NCBI GenBank assembly: GCA_004296775.1
Contig: RHGE01000013.1
Location: 173-64,172 of the forward strand
Source of the DNA: Marinilabiliaceae bacterium JC017
GTDB lineage: Bacteria > Bacteroidota > Bacteroidia > Bacteroidales > Marinilabiliaceae
Reading direction: 5' to 3'
DNA length: 64,000 nucleotides
In this document: positions 32,294-42,553 of the stretch, piece by piece
Numbering within the stretch: position 1 is the first letter of the stretch
How the letters are laid out: every line of letters begins with the position of its first letter
Made by a program: the position numbers and the translations under genes
Notes under the pieces: generated by a model
What the model was told of the DNA's origin: nothing
Database searches by the model: none
The model's input: the letters and a program-made list of their open reading frames with translations, nothing else

Positions 32294-34798
32294 TCACCCC
32301 TTCGTCTTTCTCATAAAAAGAAAGTGTTTCTGAACAAACTTCAAATCCGCGTAAGATACTTTGTTGCCAAAGTACTGTTTGGCATCATTGAGTTTCATGT
32401 TATCGTTTTTCTTAAAGAATTGAGTAATGGCGTCTAATTTTTCTTTCGAGACAAATTGATGAATTTCCAACTCGCCGGTTTCGATATATCGGGCCAGGTG
32501 GCTTTCAATGGTAGTGGGTTGAAGGGAGCGTTGCCGGGCAATGGCTTCAATGGATTGGCCCTCTTTGAACAGTTCATAACTGACCTCCTGTGTCGGTTTT
32601 TTATCTGCTTTGTTTTTCGTGGAAGTTGATTGAATTTCTTCTGCCTGGTCATTAAGTTTCCGGGCTGTTTCCATCAGGTTATTGGTTAGTACAAAGTCGT
32701 TCACAATGGCCAGTATTTGTGGACCAAACTCATTGAGTTTTTTCTTGCCGATACCTTTGATATTTCTTAATACAAGAAAATTCAGGGGAAGCTGGTTGGT
32801 GATTTGTACCAACACTTTTTGCGATGCCACCCAAAATGCCGGCTTGTCGGCTTCATCGGCCACACCTTTACGCCAGGTTCGTAACTGGTGAAACAGTTTA
32901 GGGTATTTCACGGTATCAATGTCGGGCTCGTCGGTAGTGGATCTCTTTTTGGCAGGCGCCTGTATGTGTGCCTTGGCGCGGGCCGACAGGTAGTCGCGTG
33001 TTTCAAAGCCATGAAGACAGGCCGTGAGACATTCGTGTTTGATGGCTGCTAATTCGGTCAGTTGATTGAGACGTTCCTTTATGGTTTTGCGTACTGCCTG
33101 GTTATCGGTGGAGAAACTGGTTTGATCCAGGGTGTCCAACAAGATAGATTGTGTTTTCTCGCTGAAATAAACGGCGGCTTTTTTGATGCGTTCCTGCAAG
33201 GGGTGATTGGTCTCAATGGTATTACTCTGTTGAAAAAGGTATTGGAGTTGCGGATTGAATTTTTGTGATACGCCAACAAGCTCTTGTTGCAACCGTGTTT
33301 TTATGATTGTTACCTGGTTGAGGATATTTCCCATCAGCAGTTTCTCATTTTCATAGATCGATCTGTCACAGCGGTTCAGGCTGCGGAGGATGGTATCGAA
33401 GTTGAACAATTCCGTCAACAGTGAATATTCATAGCTCCGTTTGGATTGAAGCAGGGTGGTGTTATCGGGTTGGTTTTGGTGAATATCATCGTTAAAATTG
33501 GCCACCATGCGGTCGCAGATGATGCCCTCCTCGCTGATGCGGGTGCTGAGCACCAGTCCTTCCAAAGTCTTACAACGACTCAGAGCCACGTAAGTCTGTC
33601 CGTGGGCAAAGGCAGCATTGGCATCGATGATGGCCTTCTCAAAGGTCAAGCCCTGACTTTTATGGATGGTGATGGCCCATGCCAGCTTAAGCGGATACTG
33701 TTTGAAGGTGCCGATAATGGTTTCGTTGATCTCTTTGGTGTTCTCGTCAATGGTGTATTTAGTGTTTACCCATTCGATGGGAGCTACTTCAATGGGGATG
33801 GAGGAGTCGGGACAGCGTACATAGATTGTATCGTCATCAAACCCGGTGATGATACCTATTTTGCCGTTGTAGAATTCTTTTTCAGGCGATGGATCATTTT
33901 TAACAAACATCACTTGTGCGCCGGATTTGAGCTCTAACCTTGCTTCGGTGGGAAAGGTGTATTCCGGAAAATCGTTGGCTACTTCTGCTTTAAAGAAGTG
34001 ACTCTTGCCTTTCAATTGTACCAGTTTTTGTTGATTGATTGAGTTTGCCCGGGAGTTATGGGTAGTCAGCGTGATATAGCCTTCATCGCTCGATGGTTCA
34101 AATTGTGGTCGGTAACGCTTGTTCAATGCCTCAAGTGACTGTCGGGAAAGTTTACTCTCGCGTATCTCATTCAAAATAGTGATGAAGCTGGAATCGCTTT
34201 GCCGGTAGATGTGCTGCAATTCAATGCTGATGTAATTGGATTTCTGCAAGGCACGGCTGCCAAAGAAGAAGCCGGTGGAGTAGTAATTCCTCAATAGATT
34301 CCACTCCTCATCTTTAATAACCGGCGGTAATTGCTGCATGTCGCCAATCAGCAACAGCTGCGTCCCTCCGAAGGGCAAGCTGGGATCTTTAAACCGGCGT
34401 AGCACTTCATCGATGCCATCCAGCAGATCGGCCCGTACCATACTGATTTCATCAATCACCAGCAGGTCGAGTGACTTGATGATGTTGATCTTTTGCCGGC
34501 TGAACTTCTTTACGTTGCTGTCAATGCGTTTGCTGGTGATGTGTGCCTCGTTGGCAACGGCATCAGAAGGGATAATAGGCCCAAAAGGCATCTGAAAGAA
34601 ACTGTGGATGGTAACACCCCCGGCATTAATGGCTGCTACACCGGTAGGTGCCACCACAATCATACGTTTGGGCAGGTTCTGCTTTAACGTGTGTAAAAAC
34701 GTCGTTTTTCCGGTTCCTGCTTTGCCGGTGAGAAAAACATTCCGGTTAGTATATTGGATAAAGTTATATGCCAGTTGTAGTTGTGGATTCTGAGCCAT
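32294..34798 (-). CDS. PIF1-family helicase with HRDC and C-terminal HTH domains
   Basis: 834 aa. The superfamily 1B helicase core starts with Walker A FLTGKAGTGKTTFL (about 22-35), followed by APTGVAAINAGGVTIHSFF, Walker B LLVIDEISMVRADLLD, LLIGDMQQLPPV and the C-terminal helicase motif AWAITIHKSQGLTFEKAIID with ALSRCKTLEGL. An HRDC domain (about 635-700, LFHQLRTWRKGVADEADKPAFWV) and an HTH_40-like tail (EGQSIEAIARQRSLQPTTIESHL) follow. Role in replication-fork or recombination maintenance is inferred from PIF1 relatives. ATG at 34796-34798 preferred over a TTG three codons earlier. This full architecture is common in Bacteroidota. Confidence 0.92.
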   Translation of the reverse strand: MAQNPQLQLAYNFIQYTNRNVFLTGKAGTGKTTFLHTLKQNLPKRMIVVAPTGVAAINAGGVTIHSFFQMPFGPIIPSDAVANEAHITSKRIDSNVKKFSRQKINIIKSLDLLVIDEISMVRADLLDGIDEVLRRFKDPSLPFGGTQLLLIGDMQQLPPVIKDEEWNLLRNYYSTGFFFGSRALQKSNYISIELQHIYRQSDSSFITILNEIRESKLSRQSLEALNKRYRPQFEPSSDEGYITLTTHNSRANSINQQKLVQLKGKSHFFKAEVANDFPEYTFPTEARLELKSGAQVMFVKNDPSPEKEFYNGKIGIITGFDDDTIYVRCPDSSIPIEVAPIEWVNTKYTIDENTKEINETIIGTFKQYPLKLAWAITIHKSQGLTFEKAIIDANAAFAHGQTYVALSRCKTLEGLVLSTRISEEGIICDRMVANFNDDIHQNQPDNTTLLQSKRSYEYSLLTELFNFDTILRSLNRCDRSIYENEKLLMGNILNQVTIIKTRLQQELVGVSQKFNPQLQYLFQQSNTIETNHPLQERIKKAAVYFSEKTQSILLDTLDQTSFSTDNQAVRKTIKERLNQLTELAAIKHECLTACLHGFETRDYLSARAKAHIQAPAKKRSTTDEPDIDTVKYPKLFHQLRTWRKGVADEADKPAFWVASQKVLVQITNQLPLNFLVLRNIKGIGKKKLNEFGPQILAIVNDFVLTNNLMETARKLNDQAEEIQSTSTKNKADKKPTQEVSYELFKEGQSIEAIARQRSLQPTTIESHLARYIETGELEIHQFVSKEKLDAITQFFKKNDNMKLNDAKQYFGNKVSYADLKFVQKHFLFMRKTKG

Positions 34799-35256
34799 GT
34801 GTGTCAATTTAGCACCTAAAATTATGACTTTTTTTATGGAAAGTTACAATCGTGAATTGTTAGGCAGCAATCATCAGCATGTGATAATAACCGATTTTTT
34901 AGGAGAGTCGGTGTAAAAACATGCACCGTTCGACAGGTTTTTTTCTGTGTTACTCTTTGTTTTAAAGGGCTTTGTCATAACGTGGTTAAAATAAGAGGAT
35001 TTGTGTGTTACTATTTCTGATTATTGCAATTAACAAGTATGAGTGCTTGTAAATAGATCTTTGGAAATCAACCAGGACAGGAAGGAAAAAAGGAATAGTT
35101 ATTGAAAAAATCTTTTTCTAATGTAGAAAAAGATGATGGCTATTGATAATAACTATTCCGGTGGTGCTTGCGATTGGATAATAGTCCTAGGCGTTCTCTT
35201 AGCTCTTTGAATAGAGGTATGTTGTTGTATGATATAGAAGCTGAAATTTGATCGAC
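34799..35256. other. Intergenic region containing a 68-bp nested palindrome
   Basis: No gene. The notable element is at 35092-35159; nothing else recognised. Confidence 0.5.
35092..35159. repeat. Nested perfect inverted repeats
   Basis: Outer arms GGAATAGTTATT (35092-35103) and AATAACTATTCC (35148-35159) enclose inner arms ATCTTTTTCTA (35110-35120) and TAGAAAAAGAT (35124-35134) around a 3-nt loop. 23 bp of perfect pairing overall, with short internal loops; no T-run. Candidate structured RNA or non-autonomous element. Confidence 0.75.
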
Positions 35257-35421
35257 ATGAAAAAGAAGTATTCAAGACCTCAGATAACTGTTCATAAAAT
35301 AGAGCAGAAAATCTATTTGGAAATCCTAGCCGTTTATAATTTAATTAAAGATTCTCAACGCCCTTCTTCTCTGGGAAACGTGCTGGATAAAAAACTCATG
35401 CAAGCTACTAGTGAAGTGTAA
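35257..35421 (+). CDS. Possible small basic protein (54 aa)
   Basis: Short frame MKKKYSRPQITVHKIEQKIYLEILAVYNLIKD... to a TAA at 35419-35421. The opening (MKKKY-x-P-x-I-x-V-x-x-I) resembles many short Bacteroidota peptides encoded upstream of surface or exported proteins, but no GG cleavage site is present. It lies 248 bp before the T9SS cargo. Too short to judge by composition, so held at low confidence. Confidence 0.4.
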   Translation: MKKKYSRPQITVHKIEQKIYLEILAVYNLIKDSQRPSSLGNVLDKKLMQATSEV

Positions 35422-35669
35422 TATTGCTTGGTGAGTTCCTTATTTATTTTTTTTCAGGACAAATACATATTAGAATCCAAGAATATCTGATGCTATAAAC
35501 TGGTTGGTTAAAAATGACCGGACTGTATATGAGTTTTATGACTAATATGTAAAATCTACCCAATTATGGATTCATTCGATCTTCCTTTTAATAGGTGTTG
35601 AAATGTTTTATGAGGTTGTGGGGGATGATAATAGAAGTGAAAAACCTTATTAACTCCTAAAGTTGTGTT

Positions 35670-37361
35670 ATGAAAAGGTCTGACTTATCTCTTTTAGGAT
35701 TTAGAAGCGTATTGATTTTTCTAATTGTATTTTCTCCCATATTTATTCCTGGTATTAATGCTACCGTAAGTTGGAAGGGAACCATCTCTTCTAACTGGGA
35801 TGAGCCTGGTAACTGGGATAGTGGATATGTGCCGATTGCTGAGGACGATGTCCTTATTCCCAATTCAAGTCAAAATAATCACTCCCCTGTACTTTCCGGA
35901 AATATTGAGATCGGCGGTCTGTTGATTGAAGATATGGTCATGTTAACTGTTGCTAAAACGGCACGTTTAACTATTTCGGGTGATTTAACCAATCAGGGCA
36001 CGTTGTTGATAAAAATGGATACTGATGAACTGGCATCAGTAATAGTCAGGGGCGATATTTTAGGTTCCGGTGAAAGTAAAATTGAGTTTGATTTTACTTC
36101 CCGCACGTGGTGGTATGCAGGCCATGCCATGGATGGTTTGGTTTCGTCTGTGTATGATGCCGCAGATCCGGGTAAGGTGAAGTTTTATACCTATGACAAT
36201 GCAATTGGAGATTGGAGTCAAATAATAAGTAATGTGGAGGCTTTTGATGAACCATTGAAAGGATACCATTTCAACTTTAAAGATCCTACTACTGTCACCT
36301 ATAGCGGTTTATTGTATAATGGCAATTATGAAATGACACCTCTGGGAAGTGGATGGTGGCTAATGGCAAATCCTTATCCTGCCTATGTGGATTTGAATTT
36401 TGAAAAAGATTTACCCGGGACGTATTGGACTTTTAATAATATCAACAAGTTTGTATACCTGCGTACCATTATCAACGGGGAACGTATGGTGGTTACCTAT
36501 GATATTAATACCCCGACAAATTCTCATGATGTGGCAACCAATTATTTGGCACCCATGCAGGCATTTTGGGTAAAAAGTAGTGGTAATGGAACATTTGGTG
36601 TGAATAATGGTGCCCGGTTTCATGATCCGGATCAGGGCGGATTGAAGGCGACTACACTTTTGCCTGAAAATGTCTTGAGGTTTAAATTAATCAACCAGTA
36701 TACCTATGATTATGCGGCAATCTGTTTTGATGAAAATGGGTCATTGGATTACACCATGAATGATGCGGAGAAATTTTATGAAGCGAATGGGCGGGTGCCC
36801 AAGCTTTATACTAAAAAAGGAGATAAGCGGATCGTTATTAACAAGCTTCCGTTAATAGGAGATTATACAGCCATTCCGCTATATATTGAAATTGCCTCGG
36901 AGAGTGAAGGAAACCTGATATTTGATGCTTTTAATATCACTGATTTTAATGAAGATATAACGGTGATATTAGAAGATTTAAAGACCGGTAAGCACATCAA
37001 TTTAAAGGATCAACCTCAATATGAATTTTATACTGAAGATGTTGTTGATGAAAAGAGGTTTATCTTGCATCTTACTGATAATTTAGTTACAAAACAGGTA
37101 GAGAATGAATCATTGACTGAGGCCGTAAGTATTAAGAAAATTGGTCAAAAGGTCACTATCCGGATGGACGATAATTTATTTGTAAATAGGAGTAACCCGG
37201 CCATCATTCGTCTGATTACATTAACTGGTGAAGTGTTGAAACAAGCTACTGTTACCTCAAACACCTATGAGTTGGAAAGCCCAATGAACAAGCATATTTA
37301 TATAGTTGAAGTGGTTGTAGGTGGTCAGCGTTATTCCAAAAAACTATTTGGCAGCGATTAA
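35670..37361 (+). CDS. Secreted protein with probable T9SS C-terminal sorting domain
   Basis: 563 aa with a signal peptide ending near residue 31 (SPIFIPGINA). The N-terminal part WKGTISSNWDEPGNWDSGYVPIAEDDVLIP is a beta-helix-like opening common in large Bacteroidota surface proteins. The rest is strand-rich without enzyme motifs. The C-terminal about 80 residues end IYIVEVVVGGQRYSKKLFGSD, resembling type A sorting domains (final strand then basic KK-F/L). Secretion by the type IX system is inferred from that tail. Function unknown; probably a cell-surface or matrix protein. Confidence 0.75.
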   Translation: MKRSDLSLLGFRSVLIFLIVFSPIFIPGINATVSWKGTISSNWDEPGNWDSGYVPIAEDDVLIPNSSQNNHSPVLSGNIEIGGLLIEDMVMLTVAKTARLTISGDLTNQGTLLIKMDTDELASVIVRGDILGSGESKIEFDFTSRTWWYAGHAMDGLVSSVYDAADPGKVKFYTYDNAIGDWSQIISNVEAFDEPLKGYHFNFKDPTTVTYSGLLYNGNYEMTPLGSGWWLMANPYPAYVDLNFEKDLPGTYWTFNNINKFVYLRTIINGERMVVTYDINTPTNSHDVATNYLAPMQAFWVKSSGNGTFGVNNGARFHDPDQGGLKATTLLPENVLRFKLINQYTYDYAAICFDENGSLDYTMNDAEKFYEANGRVPKLYTKKGDKRIVINKLPLIGDYTAIPLYIEIASESEGNLIFDAFNITDFNEDITVILEDLKTGKHINLKDQPQYEFYTEDVVDEKRFILHLTDNLVTKQVENESLTEAVSIKKIGQKVTIRMDDNLFVNRSNPAIIRLITLTGEVLKQATVTSNTYELESPMNKHIYIVEVVVGGQRYSKKLFGSD

Positions 37362-37487
37362 TTCTTTAGATATAGGTTAGATTTTTTTGAGGACTAGTAT
37401 TAGGTCAAAAGAAGATGACGGGAGTAATTATTGGAAAATAAGTTTTTTCAATTGTTATCCCGTTTACATCTCTCAACTGACTTAGTA

Positions 37488-37937
37488 CTAGTTTCTTTTT
37501 TTTTCAAAGAAATTAAGAATTAATGCTCTGCATTCATCCGCAAAGATGCCCGTTTGAATTTCTGTGCGTGGGTGTAATAATTGTGGTTGACATCTTGTAT
37601 AACCTCTTTTTTCATCGGATGCGCCATAAACCAGTTTGCCCAATTGAGCCCAGTTCAAGGCACCGGCACACATTACACATGGTTCTAATGTGACGTACAG
37701 CGTACAATTGTTAAGATACTTTCCTGAAAGGTATTCGGTGGCAGCTGTAATTGCCAGCATTTCGGCGTGAGCCGTAACATCTTTCAAAGTTTCTGTTAGG
37801 TTATGGGCTCGGGCAATGATTTTTTGTTGTGCCACAACCACAGCACCTACAGGGACTTCATCTTTGTCAAAAGCTTTTTGTGCCTCTATAAGGGCTTGTT
37901 TCATAAAGTATTGCTCGGAGAAATTGATTTTAGTCAT
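37488..37937 (-). CDS. tadA: tRNA-specific adenosine deaminase / nucleoside deaminase
   Basis: 149 aa. Cytidine-deaminase fold with zinc ligands H57-A-E59 (catalytic Glu) and P-C87-V-M-C90. The core VPVGAVVVAQQKIIARAHN...VTAHAEMLAI...CTLYVTLEPCVMCAGAL matches TadA, which makes inosine-34 in tRNA-Arg. Guanine deaminases share the fold, so the exact substrate is slightly uncertain. It is divergent from aspS, with a TATCTTTG promoter element between them. Confidence 0.88.
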   Translation of the reverse strand: MTKINFSEQYFMKQALIEAQKAFDKDEVPVGAVVVAQQKIIARAHNLTETLKDVTAHAEMLAITAATEYLSGKYLNNCTLYVTLEPCVMCAGALNWAQLGKLVYGASDEKRGYTRCQPQLLHPRTEIQTGIFADECRALILNFFEKKRN

Positions 37938-37994
37938 GTTTTTGAGTAATCTCGGGAATTCGGGAGTTATATTATTATTTTCTTACTATTTTCG

Positions 37995-38002
37995 CAAAGA
38001 TA
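37995..38002 (-). promoter_or_regulatory. -7 box for tadA
   Basis: On the minus strand TATCTTTG, a perfect TAnnTTTG match, 58 bp before the tadA ATG. No -33 TTG at the usual spacing. Confidence 0.5.
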
Positions 38003-38074
38003 AATTTTAATGGTCCATTTAAGGAATTTTACTAATTGTTATTTGCGTAACAATTGGGCAAAAACGTATTAAAG

Positions 38075-39844
38075 ATGTATAGAACTCATACGTGCGGTGA
38101 ATTAAGAATTAATCATGTCAACGAAACCGTCACCCTTAGTGGGTGGGTGCAGAAAATAAGGAACCTTGGAGGGATGACTTTTATTGATTTGCGGGATCGG
38201 TATGGTATAACACAGTTGGTGTTTAATTCAGAAACACACCAGGAGTTATGTAACCAGGCCAGAGAGCTGGGACGAGAATATGTTATTCAGATTGAGGGAA
38301 ACGTTGCCGAGCGAAGCAATAAGAATACAAAAATACCAACTGGAGAAATAGAAATTCTGGTTGATCAATTTACCATTCTTAACTCATCAGAACTACCTCC
38401 TTTTACTATTGAAGATGATACGGATGGTGGTGATGAATTGAGAATGAAATACAGATATCTGGATTTACGACGGAATATGGTGCGTAAGAATCTTGAGTTG
38501 CGCCATCGCATGGGCTTTGAGGTGCGCAATTATCTGAATTCACAGAACTTCATAGAAACTGAAACACCGGTGTTGATAAAATCTACTCCTGAAGGAGCAC
38601 GTGATTTTGTGGTGCCCTCAAGGATGCAACCGGGACAGTTTTATGCTTTACCACAATCGCCCCAGGTATTTAAGCAATTATTGATGGTGGCCGGATTTGA
38701 TCGTTATTTCCAAATCGTGAAATGTTTTAGGGATGAAGACCTGCGTGCCGACCGTCAACCTGAATTTACACAGATTGACTGCGAGATGTCATTCGTTGAT
38801 CAGGAAGATATATTGAATACATTTGAAGGTTTAGCTAAGCATCTGTTTAAAACCTTAAGGGATGTTGAAATAGAAGGAGATTTTCCACGTCTATCCTATG
38901 AAGATGCCATGAAGTATTATGGCTCCGATAAGCCGGATGTTCGATTTGGAATGAAATTCGTTGAGCTTTCTGACTTGGTGAAGGAAAGTGGGTTTAAGAT
39001 CTTTGATGAAGCGGAATATGTCGGTGGTATTTGTGCCGAAGGATGTGCAGGTTATACGCGTAAACAGCTTGATAAGCTGACTGACTTTGTTAAGAAACCA
39101 CAAATTGGTGCAACCGGGTTGATTTATATAAAATACAATACCGATGGCACGGTGAAATCTTCTGTTGATAAGTTTTTCTCATCCGAGAAATTACTTGAAA
39201 TCTGTGGATCGGCAAATGCTAAACCAGGCGACCTGGTATTAATATTGGCAGGTGTTCGTAAGAAGACATTAACAGCGCTTTGCGAGTTGCGTCTTGAGAT
39301 GGGAGAGCAACTGGGATTACGCGATAAAAATAAATTTTCTCCTCTTTGGGTAGTTGATTTTCCTTTATTGGAATGGGATGAAGATGCACAACGCTTTTTT
39401 GCCATGCACCATCCATTTACTTCACCCAAGAAGGAAGATATCCATTTGTTGGATGAGGCACCCGGGAAGGTTAGGGCTAATGCCTATGACCTTGTCATTA
39501 ATGGGGTAGAGATAGGTGGAGGTTCCATTCGTATCTTTAATGATGAGCTGCAGCAAAAGATGTTCAGTGTACTTGGATTTTCACCGGAAGAGGCCGAGGA
39601 GCAATTCGGATTCCTGATGAATGCCTTTAAATATGGTGCTCCTCCGCATGGTGGTGTGGCCTTTGGATTTGATCGCTGGGTATCTCTTTTTGCCGGAATC
39701 GATTCGATCCGTGATGTTATTGCATTTCCTAAGAATAATGCTGGTCGCGATGTGATGATCGATTCGCCATCACAGGTTTCTTCAGAACAGTTGGAAGAAC
39801 TTAATCTTGCACTTAAGCTGAAAGAGGCTGCACTTAATAAGTAA
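38075..39844 (+). CDS. aspS: Aspartyl-tRNA synthetase
   Basis: 589 aa from the ATG at 38075, the usual AspRS opening [11 protein letters not shown]; a TTG seven codons upstream is unlikely. N-terminal OB-fold anticodon domain ([23 protein letters not shown]), then class II catalytic motifs: motif 2 [24 protein letters not shown] and motif 3 [16 protein letters not shown] bacterial-type GAD insertion lies between about 290 and 420. Ends in a strong terminator. Discriminating versus non-discriminating specificity cannot be read by eye. Confidence 0.97.
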   Translation: MYRTHTCGELRINHVNETVTLSGWVQKIRNLGGMTFIDLRDRYGITQLVFNSETHQELCNQARELGREYVIQIEGNVAERSNKNTKIPTGEIEILVDQFTILNSSELPPFTIEDDTDGGDELRMKYRYLDLRRNMVRKNLELRHRMGFEVRNYLNSQNFIETETPVLIKSTPEGARDFVVPSRMQPGQFYALPQSPQVFKQLLMVAGFDRYFQIVKCFRDEDLRADRQPEFTQIDCEMSFVDQEDILNTFEGLAKHLFKTLRDVEIEGDFPRLSYEDAMKYYGSDKPDVRFGMKFVELSDLVKESGFKIFDEAEYVGGICAEGCAGYTRKQLDKLTDFVKKPQIGATGLIYIKYNTDGTVKSSVDKFFSSEKLLEICGSANAKPGDLVLILAGVRKKTLTALCELRLEMGEQLGLRDKNKFSPLWVVDFPLLEWDEDAQRFFAMHHPFTSPKKEDIHLLDEAPGKVRANAYDLVINGVEIGGGSIRIFNDELQQKMFSVLGFSPEEAEEQFGFLMNAFKYGAPPHGGVAFGFDRWVSLFAGIDSIRDVIAFPKNNAGRDVMIDSPSQVSSEQLEELNLALKLKEAALNK

Positions 39845-39860
39845 TAGCGTTCTCTATATA

Positions 39861-39896
39861 TAAAAAGGGTGAAACCACTGGTTTCACCCTTTTTTA
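39861..39896 (+). terminator. aspS terminator
   Basis: AAGGGTGAAACC (39865-39876), loop ACT, GGTTTCACCCTT (39880-39891), then a T-run; the flanking A-run makes it potentially bidirectional. Confidence 0.93.
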
Positions 39897-40002
39897 ATTA
39901 TATCCTGATTTGTTGATTTTTCAATTGACGAAGAGATTGCAAATATTCAATCGAGTGATTAGTATTTATGTCTCATGTCTGAAATCTAACAATCTATTGT
40001 TG

Positions 40003-41136
40003 TTATTCGTTGTAAAAATTCTTCACCGGATTAGCATACATCTCCATCAGTGAATGGTAGAGAAAGTCTCTGTCTCCTTCAATGCGTGACAGGTGTTCAT
40101 TGATGTAAGCTAAAAAAGTATCTTTTTCTTCTGCCGTGTATTTATGGGCAAAATGGTTGTCATTGGCAATGATGTCATGCGACACAAAATTACCTGGCCA
40201 TAGCTTATAATTGTTGTGTATCTGATCGTCGATTAGTTCAGCCAACGCTTGAAATTGATCGTTCTTTGGAATGTCGTTAAGCGGTTGCAATTCCTTTTTC
40301 AGTGGGGTGCCAAAGGCGAAATGTACCCTTCCTTTACGCCCGTTTAACCCGGCTCCCATGTGTTTTAAATCATCGCTCTGTGTTTTATGATAATCGGGGT
40401 TGTCTCTCTTGTAGAGAAATTCCAATGCTTTCAGATAATCACAGGGATCATATTCATAAGAAATGGATACCGGCACGATATTCAGGTCAGAGACGTTTTG
40501 GGCAAAATCTTTTTCCCCACTCATGTTGAGCATTTTCAGAAGGCTTACCTGTGTGCGGTCATCACCATCTTTAGAACGCCCTTCCCGTTGGGCAATCCAA
40601 ATGCCTTGATTTCGTTCCGAAATAGCATGGCGAATATAGGCTGACAGCAGTTTCGAGTTGGCTAGCATTTGACGTACGGGGGCGTTCCTTTTTACAATAA
40701 ACGTTTTGTTGAGCTTAACCAGATCAGTGATCCAGGGGTATATCAACAAATTATCACCAATGGCTATTTCCGTGGTTTCAAAGCCTTGTTCTACAAACAA
40801 GATGTTCAAAATCGCCGAATCCAGGACAATATCACGGTGATTGGAAATAAAAAGGTATGATTGGTTGGGATCAAGATTTTCGAGGCCAGAACTAAAAACG
40901 CCTTTAGTGGTGTTTTTTAGTATTTCTTTCACATAAGGATAGATCACCTCATGCTGAAAGTCTTTAATGCTGCTAATTTGTGACAGTTTATTTAAAAATT
41001 CCTGGAGCGGAAAATCCGGATAAATGAATTTAATCAATTCAAGAAAAGTCGCCTCATTCTTTAAGCGTTCAAGAACTTCTTGAATTTCACTGTCTTTATA
41101 TGGGCGTATTGATTCAAAATCAAGGTTTTTGATCAT
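40003..41136 (-). CDS. Glycerolipid acyltransferase (PlsB/PlsC-like)
   Basis: 377 aa. The acyltransferase block begins ISNHRDIVLDSAILN (Asn-His with downstream Asp), then the lysine/arginine-rich FIVKRNAPVRQML, the substrate-binding motif AQREGRSKDGDDRTQ, and VPVSISYEY. The order matches glycerol-3-phosphate or 1-acylglycerol-3-phosphate acyltransferases. Compared with plain PlsC (about 240 aa) it has an extra N-terminal helical 85 residues and a longer C-terminus, as in Bacteroidota homologues. The acyl acceptor is not determined. Confidence 0.8.
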   Translation of the reverse strand: MIKNLDFESIRPYKDSEIQEVLERLKNEATFLELIKFIYPDFPLQEFLNKLSQISSIKDFQHEVIYPYVKEILKNTTKGVFSSGLENLDPNQSYLFISNHRDIVLDSAILNILFVEQGFETTEIAIGDNLLIYPWITDLVKLNKTFIVKRNAPVRQMLANSKLLSAYIRHAISERNQGIWIAQREGRSKDGDDRTQVSLLKMLNMSGEKDFAQNVSDLNIVPVSISYEYDPCDYLKALEFLYKRDNPDYHKTQSDDLKHMGAGLNGRKGRVHFAFGTPLKKELQPLNDIPKNDQFQALAELIDDQIHNNYKLWPGNFVSHDIIANDNHFAHKYTAEEKDTFLAYINEHLSRIEGDRDFLYHSLMEMYANPVKNFYNE

Positions 41137-42188
41137 TTTTAATAGGAAATTGTTTGGTGCAAAAGTAACTTAATCTGGTTAGTTTTAGAAATTTCATCGA
41201 AAAATCGCGCTATTGTATTTACTCTTTGTGATTTATCAGGAGGGAATAAGATATTAAATGGTCTTTTTACTGCAAGGGTATGTAGTTACGTGCTTAGGAA
41301 GCAATTTTCACCAACATGTTGTTCAAATTGACTGTTGTCTATGCTGTTAATAGTTTGTTAAGCATTAGTAATTGTATGAGAATCATTTCATAATTCAAGG
41401 TGTTGTGAGATTACCAATGAGCTTGATATATATAGGCCTAACCTGGACAAGCCAGAAAAGTAAAAAGTATCAAGATGATTTACTGCTCGCCAAAATATTT
41501 TGCCAATAAATACACCAATATCACTTGTAAGACACTAATGTCTATCATAGAACAAGTTTGTTAAGTAACCCATTTCCCGAGGAATGCCAAGGTATAAAGA
41601 CTCTGTATTTTAATGGGGACGTTGTCCCGGACCCTAGTTCCTTTTTGGCATTGCCCCAAAAAGGAACCAAAAAACTCTAGTCAAATAAATGCTTCCACCC
41701 GCCTCCTTGATGAATTTTTGCTAACCCACTGGCCGGAATTCCCGCATTCATCTGCGTTGCGCCTGCGCCGGCCCGCTTATTTGACGGGCTCACGCGCTTC
41801 GGATCATCATGGTCAAGCTCGTCGATTGGATTTTGGTGTTATACTGTTGATTTGTATTGGAGGTGTCAAAACTAGAGGTAGTATCCGGTTATATAGTCGT
41901 CAATATGGGCAACGGCCATCTCTGACTATTATCTAACGATCTATTGTCTTGTCAAAATAATCAGTTAAAGGCAACATCCCTCGAAGAGGCTTTTTTTTCA
42001 GGTTACTCCTGAAAAAACATAGTGTCATATACCAAATATCTTATCATACCGCATCGTGTATAATGTGAAAACGGATGTGTTAAAGGTTATGAGGAAACAC
42101 AACCTCGACAAGTATTTCTTTTTCTATGACCGTTCCAGGCCCTTTTCTGAAAACCTGTTATTGGGTTGATTAGGGTTGAATCAGGAGG
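41137..42188. repeat. Repeat island: modules G, A, E and D
   Basis: Contains module G (about 41278-41330, inverted), repeat A copy 2 (41437-41537), module E (about 41720-41855) and module D (41967-42005, inverted), separated by unassigned sequence. A 107-aa frame at 41613-41936 is created by module E and is not a gene. No RNA gene seen. Confidence 0.75.
41437..41537 (+). repeat. Dispersed repeat A, copy 2
   Basis: Starts CCTAACCTGGACAAGCCAG and ends GTAAGACACTA. Compared with copies at 2669-2783 and 46152-46266 it lacks one internal GTATCAAGTACAAA unit, so copy number of that small unit varies. Confidence 0.88.
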
Positions 42189-42542
42189 CTAACGAGCCTC
42201 CTGGTTTAATAATTCCCAATATTCCATGGCTCTCCGGGTATGAGGGATGACAATAGTTCCCCCAACCAGGTTGGCCACCGCAAATATCTCCATCATTTCG
42301 TCTGATGTAACCTCCAGCTCATAGCATTTTTCCAAATGGTATTTAATGCAATCATCACATCGGAGTACCATTGAGCTGACAAGTCCCAACATCTCTTTTA
42401 CCCTGGATGAAAGGGCGCCTTCCATGTAGGTGTTGGTATCGAGATTAAAAATACGTTTGATGACTTTATTGTTATTGGCTGCTAAAAGACGTTCATTCAT
42501 CTTTTCGCGATACGCTTTGAAATCTTTTATTTTATCATCCAT
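42189..42542 (-). CDS. Carboxymuconolactone decarboxylase (AhpD-like) family protein
   Basis: 117 aa, all-helical, with the AhpD-type active site C62-D-D-C65-I-K-Y-H69 and the following helix EVTSDEMMEIFAVANLVGGTIVIPH. Such proteins are peroxidase-cycle disulfide reductases or decarboxylases; with CxxC plus His a redox role is more likely. It begins 11 bp after the miaB stop on the same strand, so it is probably co-transcribed. Confidence 0.85.
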   Translation of the reverse strand: MDDKIKDFKAYREKMNERLLAANNNKVIKRIFNLDTNTYMEGALSSRVKEMLGLVSSMVLRCDDCIKYHLEKCYELEVTSDEMMEIFAVANLVGGTIVIPHTRRAMEYWELLNQEAR

Positions 42543-42553
42543 AGATCGGTTGT

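Noticed and set aside
32083-32316. 77-aa plus-strand frame before the helicase
   Set aside because: Runs through a strong terminator and into the antisense of the helicase gene; no recognisable features.
41613-41936. 107-aa frame
   Set aside because: Lies within dispersed module E, and a similar peptide is read at 45888-46091 from another copy; composition is not protein-like.
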